Positions 32,507 through 41,615 of a stretch of 64,000 nucleotides of DNA are shown piece after piece (positions within the stretch are counted from its first letter, which is position 1; each line of letters opens with the position of its first letter). The stretch comes from Ardenticatenaceae bacterium (lineage in GTDB: Bacteria; Chloroflexota; Anaerolineae; Promineifilales; Promineifilaceae): positions 1 to 64,000 of the forward strand of contig JACKCD010000003.1 in NCBI GenBank assembly GCA_020634215.1, in the 5' to 3' direction. Under the pieces are notes generated by a model. That model saw only the letters and a program-made list of their open reading frames with translations, had not been told where the DNA came from and did not search any database. The translations under genes and the position numbers were made by a program.

Positions 32507-33910
32507 ATGACAAAAAGTGAAACAATGGCAAATGGGGACGCTGCCTGGCTGGGCATGGAAGACCCCACCAACTTGATGATGGTGGCGGGTGTGATGACCT
32601 TTGCTAGCCCGTTGGACATGGCACATTTGCACGCCATTCTGTCCCACCGCTGGCTCAAATTTGACCGCTTTCGGCAGCGAGTGGTCTTCCCTCGGCTGCC
32701 GTTGGGCAACTATGGCTGGGAGGAAGACCCGACTTTTGATCTGAATGCCCACCTGCACCATGTAGCACTGCCGGGTTCCGGCGATAAGGCCACGCTGCAA
32801 GCCATGGTCGGCGATTTGCTCTCAACGCCGCTTGACTTTTCCAAGCCGCTGTGGCAGATCCACATCATTGATAATTATAAGGGAGGAACGGCCGTTTTCT
32901 TCCGCATCCACCATGCCATTGCCGACGGGCTATCGCTGGCCGCCGTGCTGCTGTCGCTCACCGATTTGACCGAGTTGGCACCCTGGCCGGAGCCAGAACC
33001 CGCCAAAGCACAGCAGCCACCCAGCGGCGGCGTGATGGGGATGTGGATGCGGCAGGCTAAGGGGGCGTTAAATACGGCCGTTCATTTGGGCAGCAGGCTG
33101 TTTGAGGAAGGGCGTGAGACGCTGGTTAACCCCGCTCGCGTGCGCGAATTGGCGCAGCAAGGGGCAAGCAGTGCCCAAACTGCCCTTCGCATGGCGCTGC
33201 GTTCGCCCGACCCCGACACCCTTTTTCGCGGGGTGTTGGGGGTACGAAAAGCCGTCGCCTGGTCAAACCCGCTGCCGCTGGCCGACATCAAGGCGATTAA
33301 AACGGTGATGGGGGGTGGGGTAAATGATGTGGTGATAACGGCCGTTGCCGGTGGGCTGCGCCGCTACCTGTTGGGTAAAGGGCAGCCAGTTGGTGGCCTG
33401 AGCTTTCGGGTGGTGCTGCCAGTTAACATTCGCTCGAAAGAAGAGATGATGACGCTCGGCAACAAATTTGGCTTGGTGTTTTTAGAGTTGCCGGTCGGTG
33501 AGGCGGATGTAGTGGAGCGGCTGGCGGTGGTGCGGGAACGGCTGGCAGAGCTAAAGCAGTCGCCGGAGGCGGTGCTATCGTTTGGCATGTTGCAGGCGAT
33601 GGGGCTAACCCCGGCGGAGATGCAGGCGCAGATGGCAAAGATGTGGGGGGGACAAATAACGGCCGTTCTTACCAACCTCCCCGGCCCACCCATTCCCCTA
33701 TACCTGGCCGGGCAAGCCATTGATCACATCATGGTGTGGGAGCCACAGCTAGGGCGCACCGGGTTAAGCCTTAGCATCATTAGCTATGCTGGGCAGGTCT
33801 ACATCGGCATCACCACCGATGCCGGCCTTGTTCCTGACCCTGATTTAATTTTGGATGGCGTTTATGCTGAATATGAAGAGATGATGGCACTGGCGGCGCA
33901 GGCAGGGTGA
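32507..33910 (+). CDS. Wax ester synthase/diacylglycerol acyltransferase (WS/DGAT)
   Basis: A 467-residue acyl-CoA-dependent acyltransferase with the catalytic motif HHAIADG (135-141, HHxxxDG) and the C-terminal NDVV..AGGLRRYL and NLPGPPIPLYLAG regions typical of bacterial WS/DGATs. It makes storage wax esters or triacylglycerols from acyl-CoA at the inner membrane. Preceded by GAGGAACTAACC. The frame carries four palindromes (KGGTAVFF, NTAVH, ITAVAGG, ITAVLTN), each placed at a loop or strand without breaking a motif. A GTAATC hairpin (33914) follows its stop. Confidence 0.9.
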   Translation: MTKSETMANGDAAWLGMEDPTNLMMVAGVMTFASPLDMAHLHAILSHRWLKFDRFRQRVVFPRLPLGNYGWEEDPTFDLNAHLHHVALPGSGDKATLQAMVGDLLSTPLDFSKPLWQIHIIDNYKGGTAVFFRIHHAIADGLSLAAVLLSLTDLTELAPWPEPEPAKAQQPPSGGVMGMWMRQAKGALNTAVHLGSRLFEEGRETLVNPARVRELAQQGASSAQTALRMALRSPDPDTLFRGVLGVRKAVAWSNPLPLADIKAIKTVMGGGVNDVVITAVAGGLRRYLLGKGQPVGGLSFRVVLPVNIRSKEEMMTLGNKFGLVFLELPVGEADVVERLAVVRERLAELKQSPEAVLSFGMLQAMGLTPAEMQAQMAKMWGGQITAVLTNLPGPPIPLYLAGQAIDHIMVWEPQLGRTGLSLSIISYAGQVYIGITTDAGLVPDPDLILDGVYAEYEEMMALAAQAG

Positions 33911-33913
33911 AGC

Positions 33914-33964
33914 CAGTAATCGGTAATCAGTAATCGGTATGTCAGACTGATTACCGATTACTGG
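33914..33964. repeat. GTAATC hexamer hairpin, copy 2
   Basis: CCAGTAATCGGTAATCAGTA faces GACTGATTACCGATTACTGG, a clean hairpin between the convergent WS/DGAT and sigma-factor genes, where it may stop transcription from both sides. Confidence 0.85.
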
Positions 33965-33965
33965 T

Positions 33966-35111
33966 TCAATTGGCGTAAAACGGCTGGCCGTTGGCAAAAA
34001 TGGTGTGGCGCAGTTTTTGTAGGGCTGCTTTTTCCACCTGGCGAATGCGCTCCCGCGAAACGCCGATGATTTTGCCCACTTCTTTTAGCGTGTGTGGGTC
34101 ACTGCCGTCCAGACCATAGCGCAGGTTGAGAATTCGCGCCTCACGCGGGGAAAGCGTTTCCAAAAAGGCATCAAGCTGTTCGTGAAACAGCTTTTCGGCC
34201 ACGGCATCGGGCGGTTGCTTGGCGTCGGTGTCTTCGATAAAGTCACCCAGTTCGGCATCTTCATTATCGCCAGAGGGCTGTTCTAGGTGCAGCAGCGGCC
34301 GAGTAATATTTTGCAGCCAGCGAATGCGGCGCACCGGCATTTCCATCTGTTCGGCCAGCTCTTCCGGGGTAGGCGGCCGGCCTTCGTGCTGCTCAAACTC
34401 CTGGGTAAGCTGATAGAGCCGCCGCAGCCGGGTGGTTTGGTGGGCGGGAATGCGGATCACGCGGCCGTAGTTTGCTAGGGCGCGGGTCATGCTTTGGCGA
34501 ATCCACCAGGTAGCGTAGGTGCTAAAGCGGTTGCCACGCCGGTAGTCGTATTTGTCTACAGCGCGAAGCAGGCCAATGTTGCCTTCTTGTACGAGGTCGA
34601 GGAAGTCTAGCCCTTGGCCAAAGTAGCGGCGGGCAATGCTGATGACGAGTCGGGTGTTGGCGCGGACAAGGAGGCCACGGGCATCTTCACCTTGGTTGTA
34701 AACGGCCGTTAATGCCTCCCGATCAGCCATGGGCAAACCCGTTTGTTCCAGCATCTCCCGCGCTGCATTTCCCAGCTCAATCTGCTTTGCCAGGTCAACT
34801 TCTTCATCACCCGTTAGCAGCCGCTGTTGGCTCGTATCCTGAATATATAATTTCAAAAAATTATTGATAGGAATATCGCGGGCATCAACTGAGAGAACCG
34901 CCTCCCGCGTTTTGTCACGCGGCACACCAGACTCATCAAGCGAAAAATCGTTCGACCACTCAGCTTCAAGCGCATCATCAGCCGCAAACGCGGCGGCGTC
35001 TATATCATCGTCCGACTCAGGCAAAACTTGCAGCAAATTTTCCCATTCAGCCGCTTCCTTATCATCGAGTCTGCTTACAAAGTTATCAAAATCACCGCGT
35101 AACGTACTCAT
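33966..35111 (-). CDS. Sigma70-family RNA polymerase sigma factor (RpoD/SigA-like)
   Basis: A 381-residue group 1/2 sigma factor. After an acidic N-terminal segment it has region 1.2 (NNFLKLYIQDTSQQRLLTGDEE), region 2 (RLVISIARRYFGQGLDFLDL..GLLRAVDKYDYRRG..FSTYATWWIRQSMTRAL), region 3 and region 4 (TLKEVGKIIGVSRERIRQVEKAAL). The short, acidic region 1.1 suggests either the housekeeping factor or a close group 2 relative. It is transcribed from a near-consensus promoter at 35265-35293 with a long leader of about 150 bases. One palindrome is in region 1.2-2 (VYNQG side, TAVY). Confidence 0.92.
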   Translation of the reverse strand: MSTLRGDFDNFVSRLDDKEAAEWENLLQVLPESDDDIDAAAFAADDALEAEWSNDFSLDESGVPRDKTREAVLSVDARDIPINNFLKLYIQDTSQQRLLTGDEEVDLAKQIELGNAAREMLEQTGLPMADREALTAVYNQGEDARGLLVRANTRLVISIARRYFGQGLDFLDLVQEGNIGLLRAVDKYDYRRGNRFSTYATWWIRQSMTRALANYGRVIRIPAHQTTRLRRLYQLTQEFEQHEGRPPTPEELAEQMEMPVRRIRWLQNITRPLLHLEQPSGDNEDAELGDFIEDTDAKQPPDAVAEKLFHEQLDAFLETLSPREARILNLRYGLDGSDPHTLKEVGKIIGVSRERIRQVEKAALQKLRHTIFANGQPFYAN

Positions 35112-35264
35112 GGCAAGACTCCTCTATTTCTTTTTCTAATGCACACCACCTCAAGTTATACATTGGCCTACACTATATATACGCAAATCAAAGCGATTTG
35201 TAAGTGCGTAGCATGACCAAAACCTTAATGTGACGGCGTTTATCATGCTTGTCTCATGTTGCCA

Positions 35265-35293
35265 ACTATAAACAAGCGTCCGCATTTTGTCAA
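35265..35293 (-). promoter_or_regulatory. Near-consensus sigma70 promoter of the sigma-factor gene
   Basis: Minus strand TTGACA (35288-35293), 17-bp spacer, TATAGT (35265-35270). The start codon at 35111 is about 147 bases downstream, leaving room for leader regulation. The stretch 35112-35398 holds no gene. Confidence 0.7.
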
Positions 35294-35398
35294 GTTATTG
35301 CCATCGAATTCACGCTTGATGCCGTACAAAATATAGACAAATCGGCCACCTGGACAGCAACAAAGTCAAAACAGCGTTATAAAACGGCCAAACCCTAA

Positions 35399-35929
35399 CT
35401 ATTTCAAATATCTCTCGGCGTGAATTCGGTCTAATTCCTCGTCAAAGCGTAACTTAAACAGTTCCAGATTATTAACCGGCCGTTTAAGGTTAAAATCTTC
35501 AATGAGCTTGTTGAGCTTTGCAATTTCGGCAAGCCACCTCTTGCAGGCATCATCCCAGCTAATGACCAGTGCTTGTTTCTGTGCATCGCCCTGGGCATAA
35601 CGAAAGGCTTGTTTATGTTGTGTCCAGGTTCGCACCATCTCTGCCCGCAACTGCTCTTTTTGTTCCAAAATAATGTTGCGGTTGATAATCCACGCTGGTG
35701 TTAGGTCGTTATCTTTTAGCAGCTTGTTTGCCAGCACCATCTCGGGGGCATATTGGTTTTGCTCAAGATGGAGCGGTTTGCCACTGCCAGCTAGATTATC
35801 AAACGCTCCTTTCTTTCGGCCCTCTTCAATCAAATCCTCGATCAAATCATGCCAGCCAAACCGCATTCGCAGCCGGTGTTCAGCTTGGGCTTGGGCATCT
35901 TCCACGGGTTTTTCGTCTTTTTCTTCCAT
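35399..35929 (-). CDS. DUF1992 / DnaJ-homologue subfamily C member 28-like protein
   Basis: About 176 residues from the ATG at 35929 (MEEKDEKPVED); a longer frame to 35974 begins with sequence unlike the family. Core motif GAFDNLAGSGKPLHLEQN is the DUF1992 signature, followed by MVLANKLLKDNDLTPAWI and a long helical C-terminus. Function unknown; the family is broadly conserved and linked by name to DnaJ because of eukaryotic fusions. It lies between the sigma factor and the IS element. Confidence 0.85.
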   Translation of the reverse strand: MEEKDEKPVEDAQAQAEHRLRMRFGWHDLIEDLIEEGRKKGAFDNLAGSGKPLHLEQNQYAPEMVLANKLLKDNDLTPAWIINRNIILEQKEQLRAEMVRTWTQHKQAFRYAQGDAQKQALVISWDDACKRWLAEIAKLNKLIEDFNLKRPVNNLELFKLRFDEELDRIHAERYLK

Positions 35930-36092
35930 ATGTCTAAACAAACTTCCTGATGGCAAGCAGATATATGCCGCCATTGAGAAAGCGTACCTATTATAGATGG
36001 GTTATCTTGGTAAAATCTTACGCCGCGGTAGAAGTACAAGGAAGCGTGAAAATAAGAAAATTTGACAAAATGGATTCAAAAAGCGAACCTAA

Positions 36093-37321
36093 ACGGTCAA
36101 CTACTACCAAAACAGGTTTGCTCAATGAATCCACAACAACTATTTTGCCCCAATATCGATTGTCCAGCTAGAGGGCAGGTCAATCAAGGAAATATCCATC
36201 CACACAGTCAGCAAGAACAGCGGTGTCGTTGCGATGTGTGCAAAAAAACATTCAGCGTGACCAAAGGAACCCTGTTCTACCGTCTGCAAACAGACCCAGC
36301 CACTGTGATGCTTGTGATTGTCCTGCTGGCCTACGGCTGTCCGATAGAGGCAGTTGTCGCTGCGTTCGGATTTGACCGTCGCACCATCAAAAGCTGGTGG
36401 CAGCGGGCAGGTCAGCATTGCCAGCAAGTTCATGACCGACTGGTTGCCAGCAGCCAGCTAGACCTCGTTCAGGCGCAAGCTGATGAAATCAAAGTCAAAG
36501 CATGGGGTCGGTCTCTCTGGATGGGGCTGACCATGATGGTGCCGACCCGTTTGTGGCTCGGTGGGGTCATCAGTCAGCAACGTGATAAGCAAATGATTGC
36601 GTCACTCGTGGACACCATTCGACAGGTCGCACTCTGTCGTCGGCTGTTAATTGCCGTTGACGGTTTGCCACATTATATGAAGGCAATCCGACGCGCCTTT
36701 CGTACCCCCGACCAGCAGGGTCAGCGTTGCCGACCCAAGCTGATTGCCTGGCGTGACGTTTTCATTGGTCGCGTCATCAAACGCGCAGCCCATGGCACGT
36801 TGACCATTGAACGGCAATTTCTAGACGGTTGCCGTCAGCAAGCACTCGCTCTGATTACGGCGTCGCAAGGATTCAGCGGCGTTCTCAACACAGCTTACAT
36901 TGAGCGTCTCAACGCCACTTTCAGACAGCGCCTCGCCTGGCTTTCGCGTCGCAGCCGGATGCTCATTCATCAAGTTGAGACGCTGGAGGCTGGCATGTAC
37001 ATCGTTGGCTGCTTCTACAATTTCTGTGACCCGCACAAGTCGCTCCGTATCAAGATAGCATTGGGCTCGTTTGCCCATCGCTGGATTCAGCGCACCCCAG
37101 CGCTTGCCGCTGGCTTGACTGACCACATTTGGTCTTATCAAGAGCTGTTGACCTATCGATTGCCTCCGCCTCGTTGGCAACCGCCTAAAAAGCGTGGGCG
37201 GCCGTCCAAAGCGGTGCAAGCACTTATTGATAGGTGGTGTTAATGTTCACGGTTTAATGCACTACTACCTACGCCGCGTCTCTTAAAGAAATGGCTGTGA
37301 TTGCTCAGGGTAGTTGACCGT
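36093..37321 (+). mobile_element. Insertion sequence, DDE type (IS1-like)
   Basis: Terminal inverted repeats ACGGTCAACTAC (36093-36104) and GTAGTTGACCGT (37310-37321) enclose one transposase gene. I see no convincing target-site duplication next to the ends. AT-richer edges and no palindrome inside. Confidence 0.7.
36125..37243 (+). CDS. IS1-like DDE transposase
   Basis: A 372-residue transposase from the ATG at 36125; an upstream ATG at 36062 lies outside the terminal repeat. N-terminal zinc ribbon (CPNIDCPARG..CRCDVCKKTFS), helix-turn-helix (GFDRRTIKSWWQRAG), then the catalytic triad: Asp in AQADEIKVKAWG, Asp in IAVDGLPHYMKA and Glu in NTAYIERLNATFRQRLAWLSR. The end is basic (KKRGRPSK). 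The frame is intact, so the element may be active. Family placement as IS1-like is by architecture. Confidence 0.88.
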   Translation: MNPQQLFCPNIDCPARGQVNQGNIHPHSQQEQRCRCDVCKKTFSVTKGTLFYRLQTDPATVMLVIVLLAYGCPIEAVVAAFGFDRRTIKSWWQRAGQHCQQVHDRLVASSQLDLVQAQADEIKVKAWGRSLWMGLTMMVPTRLWLGGVISQQRDKQMIASLVDTIRQVALCRRLLIAVDGLPHYMKAIRRAFRTPDQQGQRCRPKLIAWRDVFIGRVIKRAAHGTLTIERQFLDGCRQQALALITASQGFSGVLNTAYIERLNATFRQRLAWLSRRSRMLIHQVETLEAGMYIVGCFYNFCDPHKSLRIKIALGSFAHRWIQRTPALAAGLTDHIWSYQELLTYRLPPPRWQPPKKRGRPSKAVQALIDRWC

Positions 37322-37389
37322 CTTTGTGGAATTATGGACAATGGATAGTATGTTCTATGGGGTTGTGAATAGCAACCCCAAATTTATTT

Positions 37390-38277
37390 TTGGAGAGACC
37401 TTTGCACTGGCAATCTTATCATCACGTTTATACGGGAGCTGGTCATTCCATTTCTGGCAATGTGGTTGTGGCAACGGATGTACACAGCCCCCAGCTTCAA
37501 ATGCACCGCAATGTGCTTGTTTACTTGCCCCCCTCTTACGATCATAGTGACCGGCATTATCCGGTGCTCTATATGCACGATGGGCAAAATTTGTTTGATA
37601 ATGCCACCAGCTTTTCTGGGGAGTGGCAGGTGGATGAAACGATGGAAATGTTGAGCCGTGAGGAGCAGCTTGAGGCAATTGTGGTTGGCATTCCCAACGG
37701 CGGCAGCGAGCGGCTGAATGAGTACAGCCCCTTTGTAGACACCCAATATGGTGGGGGCAAGGGGAATGAGTATGTTCAGTTTTTGACAGATACGGTGAAG
37801 CCGCTGGTTGATGCCTCATTCCGCACGCTGCCAGAGCGAGGCAATACGGGCGTTATGGGGTCGTCTATGGGGGGCTTGATTAGTTTGTATGCCTTCTTCT
37901 ACCGGGCAGATTATTTTGGCTTTGCGGGGGTCATGAGTCCATCGCTTTGGTTTGCCAAAGGGGCGGTTTATGAGTATGTGGAGTCCATGCCGTTTCGCCG
38001 GGGGAAGCTGTATTTAGATGCTGGCACGCGGGAGTTTGGCAATGCGTGGCCGGAGGTGCTGACGATGCGGGCACGGTCGCGCCGATATTATGCCAGCGTG
38101 CGCCGGATTAAGCGGATTTTGGCGAAGAAGGGGTATCGGCCGGTGCGGGATATGATGCATGTGGAGGAGAAGTGGGCAACACACAATGAGGCGGCGTGGG
38201 CGCGGCGGCTGCCGAAGGCTTTGCGCTTTTTTATGATTAACACAACGGCGTATAGTCACAAAACGGCCGTTTCTTAA
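37390..38277 (+). CDS. Alpha/beta-hydrolase esterase (esterase D/enterochelin-esterase-like)
   Basis: A protein of about 290 residues with no ATG start; TTG at 37390, or TTG at 37402 just after GGAGAG, must be used. NVLVYLPPSYDHSD..YPVLYMHDGQNLFD is the D-family esterase start; GVMGSSMGGLIS gives the nucleophile elbow (GxSxG), and the oxyanion region follows. A His near DMMHVEEKWATHNEAAW could complete the triad. Probably cytoplasmic esterase for acyl or siderophore-like esters. The final TAVS is encoded by the palindrome. It is 9 bp upstream of the TVP38 gene. Confidence 0.82.
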   Translation: MERPLHWQSYHHVYTGAGHSISGNVVVATDVHSPQLQMHRNVLVYLPPSYDHSDRHYPVLYMHDGQNLFDNATSFSGEWQVDETMEMLSREEQLEAIVVGIPNGGSERLNEYSPFVDTQYGGGKGNEYVQFLTDTVKPLVDASFRTLPERGNTGVMGSSMGGLISLYAFFYRADYFGFAGVMSPSLWFAKGAVYEYVESMPFRRGKLYLDAGTREFGNAWPEVLTMRARSRRYYASVRRIKRILAKKGYRPVRDMMHVEEKWATHNEAAWARRLPKALRFFMINTTAYSHKTAVS

Positions 38278-38285
38278 CCACCATC

Positions 38286-38984
38286 TTGCAACAAAAACGG
38301 CCGTTTTCCACCAACCTGCTTCTCTACGCGGCACTAACGTTGCCCATCGTCGGCATTTGCTGGCTGTGGTGGGAACCGCTGCTGCGGCTGTGGCAGTTGT
38401 TGCAGAATCAAACGGCCGTTTCTGCCACCCTGCGTCAATTCGGCTGGTTTGGACCCTTCATCCTCGCCTTCGCCCAATTCTTGCAGGTGCTAATCGCCAT
38501 TATCCCCGGCCAAGCTATGGTCATCACCGGTGGTTATGTCTATGGTTTCTGGTGGGGCTTTTTGCTCAACATCGTTTCCACCGTTATCAGCAGCCAAATC
38601 TGTTTTGGCATGGCGCGGCGCTGGGGACGGCCGTTTGTTTACCGCTTGGCCTCAGCCGAACACGTAGAGCAGTGGCGACACATTGGGGAACGGCGTGGTT
38701 TGGCCTTTTTCACCGTTTCTTTCATGCTTCCGTTCTTTCCCAACGACGTGATGAACTTTGTGGCTGGGCTAACCGGCATTTCGAGCCGTCATTTTTTGGC
38801 CGCCAACATTCTCGGCCGGCTGCCCAGCACCATTTTACTCACCTACGTGGGTGCCTATGGCACCCTGTTGACCCGGCGTGGCTGGCTGCTGCTCGCCATT
38901 ATCTGGTTTGGTCTCTTTTTCGCCGGCCGCTACGCCGTCAACCATTTTCAAACTAGCCACCAGCAGCACCCGTCGGCTCATTGA
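38286..38984 (+). CDS. TVP38/TMEM64 (VTT-domain) membrane protein
   Basis: A 232-residue membrane protein with a TTG start 9 bp after the esterase stop. Helices at about 12-32, 52-72, 80-100 and in the C-terminal third; the VTT (DedA-like) core shows PGQAMVITGGYVYGFWWG and LPFFPNDVMNFVAGLTGIS, containing the conserved G and P residues of the family. Bacterial TVP38 proteins are thought to move or scramble lipids. Codon start and second residues (MQQKRPFST) overlap a palindrome. Its last 7 bases overlap the convergent GPH transporter gene. Confidence 0.87.
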   Translation: MQQKRPFSTNLLLYAALTLPIVGICWLWWEPLLRLWQLLQNQTAVSATLRQFGWFGPFILAFAQFLQVLIAIIPGQAMVITGGYVYGFWWGFLLNIVSTVISSQICFGMARRWGRPFVYRLASAEHVEQWRHIGERRGLAFFTVSFMLPFFPNDVMNFVAGLTGISSRHFLAANILGRLPSTILLTYVGAYGTLLTRRGWLLLAIIWFGLFFAGRYAVNHFQTSHQQHPSAH

Positions 38985-40369
38985 ATGCCGCGTTCTGCCA
39001 ACTGCCGCTGTATTTCAGCCAATTTGTCCCGCGTGATGGGGTTGTAATAGACAGCCACAATGCTAAGCAGCAGGAACAGAATGGGAACAAGCGAGGTTAG
39101 CACGCGCAGGGCAAACAGTGCCGAATCGGGCTGCTGGGCAATAGTGCTGCCGGTGGACGAGATGTAGCCCGTCCATTCCAGCACTTGCCCCTGCACAAAC
39201 AGCCCCACAGCGATGCCAAATTTTTGCAGGAAGACAAAAAAGCCGTAAAAAATGCCCTCCCGCCGCCGCCCTGTTTGCAGCGCGTCGTGGTCAACCACAT
39301 CAGGCAGCAGGCTCCAGGGGATGAGGAAGCCGAGGCTGACACCGATGCCAGCCAACACCGCCAGCACCATCACCAGCGTGATTTGCCCCGGCTGGACAAA
39401 AAAGAGGGCAACCTGCACCGCGATCCAGAACGGAATGCCGATGTAGAACACCTTTTTGCGCCCCAGCCGCCGACTGACGACCCCCCAGACGAGGATGAAG
39501 AGGAAAATGGAAAGCTGGAGGCCAAAAAGCAGGATGGTGAACTGCCCGCCGGGGTCGCCGCCAATCCAGTCGCGGAAGAAAAAGAGGATGAGCGACTGGA
39601 CAAACTGAATGGCGAGCCAGGTGAGCAGATAGATGGTGGAGACGTAGAGGAACGGTTTGCTGCTGAGGGCGATTTTTAGCCCCTCGAAAAACGGGATTGG
39701 CTCCTCGTCGCTGTCGCTAAAGCTGCGTTCGCTGGTGTTGGCAAAAACGATGACGTTGCTGATGATGATGACGAGGCCGACGATGATGCCCTGGATGGCG
39801 TTGCCGGTGAGCGGGGCATCGCGGTAAATCTGGTTGACGAGGACGTTGTAAAGAACGGCCGCTACCAGCCCGCCCAGTACGGAAAAGCTGAAGCGGTACA
39901 TGTTTAAATCGGTGCGGTCTTTGTTGTCGGCGGACAGTTCGGGGGTGAGGGCAGCGTAGGGGACATTAACGGCCGTAAATCCCGCATCCAGCAAAATACC
40001 CACCACCACATAATAGACAAACTTGGCCGTTGACCCTAAATCGGGGACGATGAAGTGGAGGAAAAAGGCCAGGGCAAAGGGAAATGCACCAAACAGCAGC
40101 CACGGCCGCCGCCGCCCCCAGCGGGTGCGGGTGCGGTCGGTGAGGGTGCCGACAATCGGGTCGTTGATGGCATCCCACACTTTGCCAATGAGTAAAATGG
40201 AGCCTGCTTGCCCTGGTGGCAAACCGGCGGTGTTGATGAGAAAGTTCAGCAGGAAAAACCCCTTGATCATCGAGACCATCGCTGGGCCAAGATCACCTGT
40301 GCCATAAGCGAGTTTGGTGCCAAGGGATAACGGCCGTTTTTCCGGTTGAGCAGGCAAGGCAGCACTCAT
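38978..40369 (-). CDS. GPH-family (glycoside-pentoside-hexuronide:cation) MFS transporter
   Basis: A 463-residue, 12-helix transporter. The ATG at 40369 is preceded by AGAGGA. GPH features: LAYGTGDLGPAMV near the start, the helix-2/3 loop with KVWDAINDPIVGTLTDRTRTRWGRRRPWLL (part), and GGVSRRLGRKKVFYIG-like middle loop. It would import a sugar or glycoside with Na+ or H+. No glycosidase gene is nearby. A perfect GGACGCAGAT inverted repeat precedes its start by 24 bases. Confidence 0.88.
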   Translation of the reverse strand: MSAALPAQPEKRPLSLGTKLAYGTGDLGPAMVSMIKGFFLLNFLINTAGLPPGQAGSILLIGKVWDAINDPIVGTLTDRTRTRWGRRRPWLLFGAFPFALAFFLHFIVPDLGSTAKFVYYVVVGILLDAGFTAVNVPYAALTPELSADNKDRTDLNMYRFSFSVLGGLVAAVLYNVLVNQIYRDAPLTGNAIQGIIVGLVIIISNVIVFANTSERSFSDSDEEPIPFFEGLKIALSSKPFLYVSTIYLLTWLAIQFVQSLILFFFRDWIGGDPGGQFTILLFGLQLSIFLFILVWGVVSRRLGRKKVFYIGIPFWIAVQVALFFVQPGQITLVMVLAVLAGIGVSLGFLIPWSLLPDVVDHDALQTGRRREGIFYGFFVFLQKFGIAVGLFVQGQVLEWTGYISSTGSTIAQQPDSALFALRVLTSLVPILFLLLSIVAVYYNPITRDKLAEIQRQLAERGIQ

Positions 40370-40392
40370 GTCGTTTCCTCTCCGGGGCAATG

Positions 40393-40455
40393 GGACGCAG
40401 ATTTACCTGATACGCCTGATTGTTTTTATCAGGATAATCAGGTAAATCTGCGTCC
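40393..40455. repeat. GGACGCAGAT inverted repeat upstream of the GPH gene
   Basis: Perfect 19-bp arms 40393-40411 (GGACGCAGATTTACCTGAT) and 40437-40455; same family and same position relative to a start codon as the copy before hpaE. Confidence 0.9.
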
Positions 40456-40502
40456 TATTCTTATTCATATTTATAGACTCCCCGTTTTCTCACCCACATA
40501 GG

Positions 40503-40907
40503 TTACTCGGCCATACGCCGCATTTTTGCCAGTGCAACCCCCATTGCCCCCAACGCCGTAAACAGCGTGATGGCAATTTTAGTGGGGTCTACAATGGGTT
40601 CCACCTGCACCCCGTTGGGACCAATCGCAATGACGGCCACCGGCCGCGCCATGGTCGAGCCACCCCCGCCACCTCCACCGCCGCTGCCTTCTTCCCCATC
40701 CTGACCCGTGCCGCCTCCGCCGCCAAAGCCAGCCCCTATGCCCACCATCAGCTCGGAGGCAGTGATGACGGTATAGTCGCCGCTTTGGACTGGCTCGCTG
40801 TAAACGGCCGTTACCTTCGCCACCTCAAACAACCGCCCCACCAGCTCATTCAGCCGTTTCTGATTCGGCACATTTTCCCACATCAACAAGTTGCCATTTT
40901 TGCTCAT
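40503..40907 (-). CDS. GerW/YtfJ-family protein
   Basis: A 134-residue protein starting at the ATG at 40907. The GerW core is seen: VYSEPVQSGDYTVITASELMVGIGAGFG near the start and ARPVAVIAIGPNGVQVEPI near the end, joined by a glycine-rich linker (residues about 66-90). In Bacillus, YtfJ is a forespore germination protein, but the family is found in many non-sporulating bacteria, which this organism probably is. Its start overlaps the preceding small membrane gene by 4 bases (ATGA), so the two are translationally coupled. Confidence 0.87.
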   Translation of the reverse strand: MSKNGNLLMWENVPNQKRLNELVGRLFEVAKVTAVYSEPVQSGDYTVITASELMVGIGAGFGGGGGTGQDGEEGSGGGGGGGGSTMARPVAVIAIGPNGVQVEPIVDPTKIAITLFTALGAMGVALAKMRRMAE

Positions 40908-41179
40908 GGTTTTACTCCTAATCGCTGCTTCCTCATTTTCATCAACATCAAGGCTATCCCTACAACCCCCCAAATGACCCAAACGGCCGTTCGTGTCACA
41001 TCCACCATCGGCAACCGCGTCGTTTTGTCGTGGTGGGTGATGGAAACGGCCGTTGGGAATTGCCACACAAAGCCTCCCACTGGCAGCACCGCCCCCACCC
41101 GACGCGACTCTGGCCGCAGCACCCGATCCCCCACCGTTACAGGTTCCCCTACCTGTGTTTCACCCAGAAAAAATTGCAT
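40904..41179 (-). CDS. Small membrane protein coupled to GerW
   Basis: A 91-residue protein with a polar N-terminal half (QVGEPVTVGDRVLRPESRRVGAVLPVGG) and one transmembrane helix near residues 63-82 (AVWVIWGVVGIALMLMKM), then a short basic tail. Two palindromes lie in the gene. I do not know the family; the 4-base overlap with gerW suggests that it anchors or partners GerW. Confidence 0.72.
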   Translation of the reverse strand: MQFFLGETQVGEPVTVGDRVLRPESRRVGAVLPVGGFVWQFPTAVSITHHDKTTRLPMVDVTRTAVWVIWGVVGIALMLMKMRKQRLGVKP

Positions 41180-41283
41180 AACCTAACCTCCTGCCAAGAG
41201 ACGAAAGACGAAAAAACGGCCGTTGTCGGCTGTCCATCATCGGCCGTTCATCACAACGAGCAAGCTTAGCTGACTCAAAGCAC

Positions 41284-41402
41284 GCAAAATTTACCAACTC
41301 CCCGTACTTTGCCGACAACACATCCACCTTTCTCACTATACCACAGTTCGCCAGCGAAAAGATGGATAAAGCTCTTATTTTGGCAAATATAGAGATGGCT
41401 TA
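41284..41402 (+). repeat. Long imperfect direct repeat, left copy
   Basis: CAAAATTTACCAACTCCCCG to GAGATGGCTTA matches 46136-46263 over its length (shared blocks: CCAACTCCCC, TTGCCGACAA, ATACCACAG-TCGCCAGC, ATGGAGATG-like end) with scattered changes and small gaps. The two copies bracket an accessory block. Confidence 0.75.
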
Positions 41403-41615
41403 GGTTCGCGGCACAAAGTGGGCACGTGCAATCCAATTGTTGTTGCTATTGGTGAGCTTTTAGAATGGGTGGGTGGTTTGGTTGTACAGGTGGGGGAAAA
41501 CGGCCGTTTCAATGCCAAAGCCGCCCATGAATAGTGCCTTACCGACGTGAAAGGCATCTTGGCTGCAAGCGATACAGCTCCCCTACATTAGACATTATCG
41601 GAATTAACTTTATGT

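Noticed and set aside
41375..41557. Small 60-codon minus-strand frame
   Set aside because: No ribosome site and low-complexity product; it spans a palindrome and repeat DNA.
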